A stretch of DNA of 17,021 nucleotides from Rhabdothermincola_A sp041688815 (GTDB lineage Bacteria > Actinomycetota > Acidimicrobiia > Acidimicrobiales > Acidimicrobilacustridaceae). Position numbers and translations under genes: made by a program. Location of the stretch: assembly GCA_041688815.1 (NCBI GenBank), contig JBDNHK010000058.1:1-17021 (forward strand), written 5' to 3'. The number at the start of each line of letters is the position of its first letter. Positions within the stretch are counted from its first letter, which is position 1. Under the pieces are notes generated by a model. That model saw nothing but the letters and a program-made list of their open reading frames with translations. It did not search any database and was not told where the DNA came from. Of this stretch, positions 1 through 7,963 are shown in pieces.

Positions 1-1
1 C

Positions 2-658
2 CTCGTGATCCTCGGATCGACGCTCATCGTGTGGGTGGTCACCACCGACTGGTGTGAGGCCGAAGGCCTGTGGACCACTCCCCACACGGCGACCGGGAAG
101 GTGGCCATCGGGGGGCCGTCGAACGCCGGTGGTCTCTTCGTGAACTGGGTGGCTCGCGTCCTCGGGGTCGATCCGTGGGCGCACGGCGATCCGGTCGACG
201 ACCCCACCCGGGTGCCGGTGTGGCTGCCCTACCTGCGTGGTGAGCGGGTGCCCTACCACGACCCGTCCCGACGGGCGTCGCTCCACGATCTCGACATCGG
301 GCTCGGCCCGGCCGCGCTCACTCGGGCGGCCCTCGAGGCATCGGCTTTCACCGTGCGTCAGATCATCGACCGCAGCGGTCTGCTGGCGTCGAGGATCGTG
401 GCCACCGGCGGCGGCGTGCGCAACGCGGCGTGGGTGCAGGCCCTGGCCGACGGCACCGGCCTCCCGGTGGACACGGTCGCCGTGCCCGAAGGAGCGGCAC
501 TGGGGACGGCCTGGTTGGCCCGCCAGACTGCGGGGCTCGAGGGGCCCGGCGCGTCAGCGGCACGTTGGGCGGCGGTGTCCGGCCGGGTGGAGCCCGACCC
601 GACGTGGGTGGACGCCATGGCCCGCCGTTACTTGCGGTTCCAAGAGTTGGCCGGATGA
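2..658 (+). CDS. FGGY-family carbohydrate kinase (xylulokinase-like), C-terminal part
   Basis: The reading frame is already open at the window edge, so the N-terminal ATPase domain lies outside. The visible 218 or so residues match the C-terminal domain of FGGY sugar kinases, which phosphorylate sugars such as D-xylulose in the cytoplasm with ATP. Seen directly: a GLFVNWVARVLG helix near the start, the WLPYLRGERVPYHDP segment typical of xylulokinases, and the late glycine-rich nucleotide-binding segment ATGGGVRNAAWVQALAD, followed by GLPVDTV and PEGAALGTAWLA. The C-terminal tail (YLRFQELAG) is normal for the family, so this end is intact. The exact sugar cannot be assigned without the N-terminal half. 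The next gene starts 64 bases downstream on the same strand but is unrelated in function, so co-transcription is possible without implying a shared pathway. Confidence 0.85.
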   Translation, partial: LVILGSTLIVWVVTTDWCEAEGLWTTPHTATGKVAIGGPSNAGGLFVNWVARVLGVDPWAHGDPVDDPTRVPVWLPYLRGERVPYHDPSRRASLHDLDIGLGPAALTRAALEASAFTVRQIIDRSGLLASRIVATGGGVRNAAWVQALADGTGLPVDTVAVPEGAALGTAWLARQTAGLEGPGASAARWAAVSGRVEPDPTWVDAMARRYLRFQELAG

Positions 659-722
659 GCCCGCCGTGCGCGGGTGCGAACGAAGCCCGAGCGGTGCGAC
701 CAGCGCACGGGAGCCGAGGCTG

Positions 723-2933
723 ATGGGTATCGGCGTGGGGCCCGACCACACCGAGCTCGAGGCCACGGCGCGACGCTGGACCGGCGCTCGTGACCTCACG
801 GCGGCGGCGCGGGCGATGCTCGAAGCGGAACACGACGCGATCCCCGCGTTCTGGCCCGAGCTGGCCGGGTTGGGTTGGTTGGGGCTGGCCGTGTCCGAGG
901 ACGGGGGCGGCGAAGGCTTCGGGCTGCTCGAGGCGGCCGTCGTGCTCGAGGAGCTCGGCCGGGTCTGCGCGCCGGGACCGATCCTGTCGACGATGGTCGC
1001 CGCCGCCGTCATCGACCGGTGGGGTCGCGACCGGGGGCTGGCCCGTGACCTCGTGAAGGGCCGGGCCACCGCCGGCTTCGCCGCCACGTCGGGGCTGCGG
1101 CTCACGCAGTCCGGTGGGCGCGGTCGGGTGGCGGGTGAGGCCGGCGCGGTCTGGGGGGGCGAGGTCGCGGACCGGTTCGTGCTGCCGGTGACCGTTGGTG
1201 ACGACGCGTCAGCCGCCGAGCTGGGAGTGGCCGTGGGGGGTATCGCGTGGGCCGTGGTCGATCGGCCCGATGTCGAGATGCGGCCTCTCCAGGGGCTCGA
1301 TCGCACCTCTCGAGTGGCCGAGGTCCGGCTGGACGGGATCGCTTTGGCCGCAGGGCGTTGGCTCGTTCCCGACCACCCCGACCTCCCCGTCCGTCTGGCC
1401 GAGGTACTGGCCGGGGCCATGGCCGTCGGGGTCGCCGACTGGTGTGTCGAGACCGCGGCCGAGTACGCCCGGGTCCGGGTGCAGTTCGGGCGTCCCATCG
1501 GCCAGTTCCAGGCCGTGAAGCACCGGTGCGCGGACGCTCTGTGCGCGCTCGAGGCGGCGCGAGCCGCGGTGTGGGACGCCGCGGCGATGTTCGACGACCA
1601 CCAGGAAGCGGGGTGGGTGATCGCCCAGGGGGCGGCCGCCGGTCTGGCCCTCGACATCGGTTTCCGGTGTGCGAAGGACGTCATCCAGGTCCTCGGCGGC
1701 ATCGGGTACACCTGGGAGCACGACGCTCACCTGTACCTCAAGCGGGCCACCGCGCTGCGTTCCCTCCTGCCCCCGGCGAGCGAGGCCAGGGCTCGGGTGG
1801 CCTCGGCCGTGGCCTCGGGCCAGCAACGATCGGTGGCGATGGAGCTCCCCCCGGAGGCGGAGCCGGCTCGCCGGCGTACCCGCACCTTCGTCGAGGATCT
1901 GCGCACCCACGACAAGGCCGAGTGGCGGGCGCTGATCGCCGACGCCGGCTATCTGGCGCCGCACTGGCCCCGGCCGTGGGGCCTCGACGCCACTTCGATC
2001 GAACAGTTGGCCATCGACGCCGAGCTCCGAGAGGCCCGAGTGCGCCGCGACCATCTCCAGATCGCCGGATGGGTACTGCCCACCATCATCGGGCACGGGA
2101 CATCTGAACAGCAGCAGCGCTTCGTCGGGCCCTCGCTGCGGGGCGAGTTGTCGTGGTGCCAGATGTTCTCCGAGCCCGGTGCCGGCAGCGACCTCGCCGC
2201 CCTCACCACCCGTGCCGTCCGCGTCGCCGGCGGATGGTCCGTCACCGGCGAGAAGGTGTGGACGTCGATGGCGCAGTTCGCCGACTGGGCCATCTGCCTG
2301 GCTCGTACCGACCCCGACGCCCCCCGCCACGATGGGATCGGTTGCTTCCTCATCGACATGGCCACCCCTGGCATCGAGGTGAGGCCGTTGCGCGAGCTCA
2401 CCGGCATGGCCATGTTCAACGAGGTCTCCCTCCGAGAGGTCTTCGTGCCCGACGAGGGCCTGGTCGGCGGCCCCACCGACGGCTGGCGGTGCGCCCGCAC
2501 GACGCTGGCCAACGAACGGGTGTCGATGGCATCGGGATCGTCGTTCGGCCCCGGCGTGGTGGCGCTGTTCGCCCTGGCCGACAGGCTCGGACGGATCGAC
2601 GATCCCGTGGTCCTCGACCATCTGGGTTCCCTGGTGGTGGACGCTCACGTCATCGCCATGCTCGGGGTGCGGGCCACGCAGCGGGCATTGGCCGGAGGAG
2701 GGCCCGGGCCGGAGGCCAGCATCCGCAAGCTGCTCGGTGTCGAGCACGACCAGCGGGTGCAGGAGGCCGGACTCGATCTCCTTGGTCCCGCCGGGGTGAC
2801 CGGCGAGGGCGACGGCGCCACCTGGGCTGGTGGTTTCCTGGGCAACCGGGCACTGTCGATCGCCGGGGGCAGCAGCGAGATCCAGCGCAACGTGATCGCC
2901 GAACGTCTGCTCGGCCTGCCCAAGGACCCGTGA
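723..2933 (+). CDS. Fused two-domain acyl-CoA dehydrogenase (FadE-like, 736 aa)
   Basis: A flavoprotein predicted to introduce an alpha-beta double bond into acyl-CoA substrates (beta-oxidation or steroid/lipid side-chain breakdown). Two acyl-CoA dehydrogenase units are fused. Unit 1 (about 1-375) has the FGRPIGQFQAVKH segment near 255-267 and GGIGYTWEH, where E332 aligns with the catalytic glutamate of medium-chain enzymes (position 376). Unit 2 (about 390-736) has the FAD/substrate motif FSEPGAGSD (482-490), a WTSMAQFADW segment, and the C-terminal GGSSEIQRNVIAERLLG (715 onward). Unit 1 lacks the EPGAGSD-type motif and unit 2 carries the canonical flavin-contacting tail, so the halves are not equivalent. 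This resembles the long mycobacterial FadE proteins (for example FadE34, about 710 residues), which act as single-chain heterodimers. I chose the ATG at 723 because GAGG lies just upstream and the gene then begins after the kinase. An in-frame GTG at 666 is an alternative start. The substrate is unknown. Confidence 0.9.
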   Translation: MGIGVGPDHTELEATARRWTGARDLTAAARAMLEAEHDAIPAFWPELAGLGWLGLAVSEDGGGEGFGLLEAAVVLEELGRVCAPGPILSTMVAAAVIDRWGRDRGLARDLVKGRATAGFAATSGLRLTQSGGRGRVAGEAGAVWGGEVADRFVLPVTVGDDASAAELGVAVGGIAWAVVDRPDVEMRPLQGLDRTSRVAEVRLDGIALAAGRWLVPDHPDLPVRLAEVLAGAMAVGVADWCVETAAEYARVRVQFGRPIGQFQAVKHRCADALCALEAARAAVWDAAAMFDDHQEAGWVIAQGAAAGLALDIGFRCAKDVIQVLGGIGYTWEHDAHLYLKRATALRSLLPPASEARARVASAVASGQQRSVAMELPPEAEPARRRTRTFVEDLRTHDKAEWRALIADAGYLAPHWPRPWGLDATSIEQLAIDAELREARVRRDHLQIAGWVLPTIIGHGTSEQQQRFVGPSLRGELSWCQMFSEPGAGSDLAALTTRAVRVAGGWSVTGEKVWTSMAQFADWAICLARTDPDAPRHDGIGCFLIDMATPGIEVRPLRELTGMAMFNEVSLREVFVPDEGLVGGPTDGWRCARTTLANERVSMASGSSFGPGVVALFALADRLGRIDDPVVLDHLGSLVVDAHVIAMLGVRATQRALAGGGPGPEASIRKLLGVEHDQRVQEAGLDLLGPAGVTGEGDGATWAGGFLGNRALSIAGGSSEIQRNVIAERLLGLPKDP

Positions 2934-3066
2934 CCAACCGACCGAGGGCCGGTACTCGGCTCGCAACATCCGTCGCCGGTGCCCGGGCAACTGCGACCAT
3001 GCCCTCTCATGGGCGCCGCTCGCGCCGCCGTAGGGTGGGCGATTCGGCGACGACGGGACGAGCACG

Positions 3067-3672
3067 ATGACGAGACGCACCTCACTCTGGTTCATCGCTG
3101 CAGGCGCGTCGACGGGAGCCGTTCTGGCCTCCCTTGTCGCGGCCGCGCCCGTCTCCGCCCACACCGGTCACCCGATCAATGGGCTCGGCGACGGGCTCGT
3201 TCATCCCCTCTTCGGTCCCGACCACCTGTTGGCCATGGTGGCGGTGGGCGTCGTCGCCGCCCTCGTCACCAATCGCCGCATCGCCTGGCTGGTCCCCGCC
3301 GGCTTCCTCGCCGGCATGGTGCTGGGCGGCCTCGCCGGGCTGGCGGGGGTCTCCTTCCCGGGTCTCGAGGTTGCCGTGGCGGCGTCGGTGGTCGCGCTGG
3401 GATTGCTGGTCACCGGGCTGGCCCGGGTCACCGACGTCTGGCTCCCGGCCCTCGCCCTGCTCTTCGGGGCGGCCCACGGCCTGGCCCACGGCGGTGAGCT
3501 TCCCGCCGGCGCGGCCCCGTTCGCCTACGTGGGTGGTTTCGTGCTGGCCACCGCGGCGTTGCACGCCGTGGGGATGCTCGGTGGTTCACAACTGCGGGCA
3601 CGGCCGGGGGTGCGAGCCGCCGTCGGGGCCGCCCTTGCGGCTGCTGGTGTGGGGCTGCTCGCCCTGGCCTGA
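3067..3672 (+). CDS. HupE/UreJ-family metal permease (201 aa)
   Basis: A small membrane protein of the HupE/UreJ family, whose members import nickel, cobalt or related divalent metals. The N-terminus (1-31) looks like a signal peptide or first helix ending in VSAH. The family signature HPLFGPDHLLAM is at 46-57 (H46, D52, H53) and the second signature HGLAHGGE is at 137-144, followed by H166 in a later helix. These histidines and the aspartate form the expected metal path. About six hydrophobic segments are visible. The length matches the family (about 190-210). The ATG at 3067 is preceded by only a weak purine-rich stretch (GGGACGAG). A TAGGGT hexamer at 3031-3036 could be a -10 element, at low confidence. 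A DyP peroxidase gene follows 27 bases later in the same reading frame, so the two are probably co-transcribed. No urease or hydrogenase gene is nearby, so the metal is undetermined. Confidence 0.85.
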   Translation: MTRRTSLWFIAAGASTGAVLASLVAAAPVSAHTGHPINGLGDGLVHPLFGPDHLLAMVAVGVVAALVTNRRIAWLVPAGFLAGMVLGGLAGLAGVSFPGLEVAVAASVVALGLLVTGLARVTDVWLPALALLFGAAHGLAHGGELPAGAAPFAYVGGFVLATAALHAVGMLGGSQLRARPGVRAAVGAALAAAGVGLLALA

Positions 3673-3699
3673 TCATCGCGCCGCGCGACACTGGCGCTC

Positions 3700-5010
3700 G
3701 TGGAACCCTCGCTCAGCCGCCGACGCCTGCTGGGTCTGGCCGGTGCGGGAGCGGCGGCGGGCGGTCTGGTGGTGGCCGGAGCCGCGCTCCCGGTCGGGAT
3801 CGCCGGCGGCACGACCGACTCCGGGTCCGAGGCCAGGTCCGACCTCGTTCCCTTCCACGGGTCGCATCAGGCCGGCATCGTCACTCCGGCCCAGGCCCAC
3901 GCCGTGGTCGTCGGACTCGACGTGGTGGGCAGCTCCGGTGATCTGCGGGTGCTGCTCGATCGTTGGAGCGTGGCCGCAGCCCGGCTCGCCGGCGGTCAGC
4001 AGGTGGGGGAGCGCTCGCCCAGCTCACGACTACGGCCCGTCGATTCGGGGGAGGCCGACGACCGGTCCACGGCGCGCCTCACCATCACCCTCGGTGTGGG
4101 CCCCGCCCTCTTCGGCACTGGTGGCACTGGTGGCACTGGTGGCACTGATCGGTTCGAGCTCGGCCAACGTCGCCCCCCCGCGTTGACACCGTTGCCGGCG
4201 TTCGCCGGTGACGATCTCGACCCGGCCGTCGTCGGCGGCGATCTGTGTCTCCAGGTGTGTGCCGACGACCTCCAGGTGGCGCTGCACGCCGTGCGCAACC
4301 TGGTGCGGGTGGGCGAGGGCGCGGTGGCGGTCCGCTGGTCGCATCTGGGCTTCGGACCCCCGGTCGGTGACCGGGTGGGCAGCGGCGGGGGCCGGTCGTC
4401 GCATCGCAACCTCCTGGGTTTCCGGGAGGGCACCTCGAACCTGCCGCCGAGCTCCGGGGAGTTGGCCGAGGCGGTCTGGGTGCAGCCCGGTGACGGCGCC
4501 GACTGGATGGTCGGTGGGAGCTACCTGGTGCTGCGCCACACCAGGCTCGATCTCGCGGAGTGGGAGGCCCTCAACCTCCTCGACCGCGAACGGGTCATCG
4601 GTCGCCATCGCCGGTCGGGAGCCCCGATCAGCGAGCGCGACGAGAGTGCTCCACTCGACCTCGACGCCGAGGGGCCCGATGGGCGGCCCGTCACCGAGCC
4701 CCGGTCCCACGTCGCCATCGCCCACCGAGCGGCGGCGGGTCATCCCCTCCATCGACGCAGCTACAACCTGGCGCCCGGTGTGCCCCAGGCCGAGGCGTTC
4801 GCCGGGGCCGACCCGCTGGGGGCCGCCGCCGGATTGTTGTTCCTCGCCTTCTGTCGTGATCCCGCCGTCCAGTTCGTGCCGGTCCAGCAACAGCTCGCCG
4901 CCCACGACCTGCTGGGCGCCTACACCCGAACGGTGGCGTCCGAGCTCTTCGCCGTCCTCCCCGGGTTGGCCGAGGGCTCGTCGTGGTCGACCGCGCTCTT
5001 CGACCGGTAG
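3700..5010 (+). CDS. Tat-exported Dyp-type heme peroxidase (EfeB-like, 436 aa)
   Basis: A haem peroxidase of the dye-decolourising family, predicted to be exported folded by the Tat system. Residues 4-14 contain the twin-arginine signal SRRRLLG, followed by a hydrophobic stretch to about 35. Family landmarks: PFHGSHQAGI near 50, the distal motif GFREGTSN (240-247), GGSYLVLRHTRLD, ERVIGRHRRSGAP, the proximal haem-ligand candidate H337 in RSHVAIAH, and HRRSYN. The C-terminal GLLFLAFCRDP segment is also typical. The usual GXXDG motif is GXXEG here: E243 replaces the catalytic aspartate. A Gly-Thr repeat encoded at 4114-4146 is inserted where relatives have a short turn. GTG at 3700 is the only possible start, because the frame is closed by the permease stop at 3670-3672 and no other start codon lies between that fits ahead of the Tat motif. 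Pairing with a HupE-type permease recalls the EfeB role in metal or haem-iron uptake, but that link is inferred. Confidence 0.88.
   Translation: MEPSLSRRRLLGLAGAGAAAGGLVVAGAALPVGIAGGTTDSGSEARSDLVPFHGSHQAGIVTPAQAHAVVVGLDVVGSSGDLRVLLDRWSVAAARLAGGQQVGERSPSSRLRPVDSGEADDRSTARLTITLGVGPALFGTGGTGGTGGTDRFELGQRRPPALTPLPAFAGDDLDPAVVGGDLCLQVCADDLQVALHAVRNLVRVGEGAVAVRWSHLGFGPPVGDRVGSGGGRSSHRNLLGFREGTSNLPPSSGELAEAVWVQPGDGADWMVGGSYLVLRHTRLDLAEWEALNLLDRERVIGRHRRSGAPISERDESAPLDLDAEGPDGRPVTEPRSHVAIAHRAAAGHPLHRRSYNLAPGVPQAEAFAGADPLGAAAGLLFLAFCRDPAVQFVPVQQQLAAHDLLGAYTRTVASELFAVLPGLAEGSSWSTALFDR
4114..4146 (+). repeat. 9-base tandem repeat inside the DyP gene
   Basis: The unit GGCACTGGT occurs three times in full plus six bases of a fourth copy, encoding alternating Gly-Gly-Thr residues. 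The copies are identical, which suggests recent slippage expansion rather than old coding sequence. The number of units stays a multiple of three bases, so the frame is kept. Confidence 0.95.
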
Positions 5011-5060
5011 CAGGCGGGGTACGGCGCGAGCGGTCCACGGCTCCAGCGACGCCGGGTTCT

Positions 5061-5073
5061 GTGACAGTGTCAC
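5061..5073. promoter_or_regulatory. Perfect 13-base palindrome, candidate operator
   Basis: GTGACAGTGTCAC reads the same on both strands around a central G. It lies in the 96-base gap between the DyP gene and the next gene, 33 bases before its GTG start. Its size and symmetry fit a dimeric repressor such as a TetR- or GntR-type protein, and its GTGACA half could overlap a -35 region. No regulator gene is present in the window, so the binding partner is unknown. Confidence 0.5.
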
Positions 5074-5106
5074 CGGGTCCGTCCGCGACCGAACCTGGAG
5101 ACGTCT

Positions 5107-6228
5107 GTGCCCCCCATCCCCGTCGACGAGTACCCCCTCCATCAGGCGCCGTACTCGCTGGCCTACCCGGCGTCGAGCGACCGGAACTTCTACGACCGCT
5201 GCTACATCAACGCCCACGATCGCAGCGGGGAGATCTTCCTCATCACCGGCCTCGGCGTGTACCCGAACCTCGGGGTCATCGACGCCTTCGCCTGCGTGCG
5301 GCGGGGCAACGAACAGCACGTCGTGCGCACCTCCGACGCCCTCGGCGACGACCGCATGAACCAGTCCGTCGGCCCCTATCGCATCGAGGTCATCAAGCCG
5401 CTCGAGGAGCTCCGGGTGGTGTGCGACGCCGACGACCACGGTCTGTCGATGGACCTGCACTGGCGTGGCTCCTATCCGGCGGTCGACGAGTCGCCCCACG
5501 TCATGCGGGTCGGCGGACGGGTGATCCTCGACGCCCAGCGCTTCGCCCAGGTCGGTACCTGGGAGGGCGTGATCCGGGTGGCCGGCGAGGAGTTCACCGT
5601 CACCCCCGACCGGTGGGTCGGCACCCGCGACCGGTCGTGGGGGATCCGGCCCGTCGGTGAGCCCGAGCCGCCCGGACGCGCCGCCGCCGAGCCGGACCCG
5701 ACCTACGGCTTCTGGTGGCTGTACTGCCCGATCCGTATGGAGGACCACGGCCTCGTGTTCATCGCCCAGGAGACCGCCGACGGGCACCGCTTCCTGAACG
5801 ACGCGCTGCGGGTGTGGCCCGAGGAGTCGGGCAGGGGGGTCGAGGTCCTGGGGTACCCCCGTTACGACATCCACTACCGGTCCGGGACCCGGATCCCGAC
5901 CGGCGCCACCATCACCGCCACCGAGCCCGACGGGTCACCGCTGGTGGTGGAGATCGAGAGCAAGGGCTACGTGGCACTCGCCGCCGGCTGCGGGTATGGC
6001 TCGGATCCGCAGTGGACCCATGGTCAGTGGCGGGGGCGGGGTTGGGTCGAGGGGGCCGTGTACGACCTCGATGATCCGGCCAACGCCGCGGCCACGAGCT
6101 TCGGGATGCTCGACCACGTCGGCATCGCCCGCTGCAACGGCCAGGTCGGAGCGGGGCTCTTCGAGCACGCCACCATCGGTCGTCACGACGCGTCGGGCTT
6201 CACCGACTTCATGAGCGTGGCCCCCTGA
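5107..6228 (+). CDS. CrtC/AttH-like protein of unknown function (probable DUF7065/DUF7064 type, 373 aa)
   Basis: I recognise this as one of the widespread actinobacterial proteins related to the lipocalin-like CrtC/AttH group (carotenoid hydratase, tocopherol cyclase relatives), for which no reaction is established. Seen in the sequence: an N-terminal half with NFYDRCYINAHDRSGEIF, GLGVYPNLGVIDAFACVRRG and VTPDRWVGTRDRSWGIRPVG (near 155-178), and a C-terminal half with YGFWWLYCPIRMEDHGLVF and RYDIHYRSGTRIPTGA. The two beta-rich halves fit a double barrel-like fold. No signal peptide or membrane segment is visible, so it is probably cytoplasmic. The GTG start is well supported by GGAG at 5097-5100, six bases upstream. 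A 13-base palindrome precedes the gene and a strong hairpin follows it, so it may be a single-gene transcript. A role with hydrophobic substrates is only suggested by the family. Confidence 0.75.
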   Translation: MPPIPVDEYPLHQAPYSLAYPASSDRNFYDRCYINAHDRSGEIFLITGLGVYPNLGVIDAFACVRRGNEQHVVRTSDALGDDRMNQSVGPYRIEVIKPLEELRVVCDADDHGLSMDLHWRGSYPAVDESPHVMRVGGRVILDAQRFAQVGTWEGVIRVAGEEFTVTPDRWVGTRDRSWGIRPVGEPEPPGRAAAEPDPTYGFWWLYCPIRMEDHGLVFIAQETADGHRFLNDALRVWPEESGRGVEVLGYPRYDIHYRSGTRIPTGATITATEPDGSPLVVEIESKGYVALAAGCGYGSDPQWTHGQWRGRGWVEGAVYDLDDPANAAATSFGMLDHVGIARCNGQVGAGLFEHATIGRHDASGFTDFMSVAP

Positions 6229-6234
6229 TCACCG

Positions 6235-6276
6235 CCTCGCCGTCTCGTTCCCGGCTGCGGGAGCGGGGCGGCGGGG
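6235..6276 (+). terminator. Long GC-rich hairpin between convergent genes
   Basis: Bases 6235-6253 can pair with 6258-6276 to give a 19-base-pair stem with a four-base loop (GCTG). The plus-strand RNA pairs completely if four G-U pairs are allowed; the minus-strand RNA would have A-C mismatches at those points. It sits between the stop of the CrtC-like gene and the stop of the ABC-F gene. There is no U tract, which is common in actinobacterial terminators. It should act mainly on the plus-strand transcript. Confidence 0.65.
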
Positions 6277-6279
6277 GGA

Positions 6280-7899
<1,620 letters not shown>

Positions 7900-7951
7900 T
7901 CAGCCCCGACGGTGGTGTCGATTCCTGCGCTCGGCTGTCGCTCTACGTGCC

Positions 7952-7957
7952 TAGTGT
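7952..7957 (+). promoter_or_regulatory. Candidate -10 element for a leaderless transcript
   Basis: TAGTGT fits the actinobacterial TANNNT pattern and ends six bases before the GTG at 7964. That spacing would place the transcription start on the start codon itself, a leaderless mRNA. No convincing -35 box is visible. It lies in the short divergent gap between the ABC-F and GGDEF genes. Confidence 0.35.
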
Positions 7958-7963
7958 CCTACG

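Noticed and set aside
3001..3014. Small GCCC/GGGC hairpin after the acyl-CoA dehydrogenase gene as a terminator
   Set aside because: Only four base pairs with a six-base loop; expected by chance in this base composition.
1209..3164. Long minus-strand open frame (651 codons) opposite the acyl-CoA dehydrogenase
   Set aside because: It mirrors a clear acyl-CoA dehydrogenase; its translation matches no family and has the skewed composition of an antisense frame in GC-rich DNA.
4030..5874. Long minus-strand open frame (614 codons) across the DyP and CrtC-like genes
   Set aside because: It spans two recognisable plus-strand genes and shows no domain; typical GC-rich shadow.
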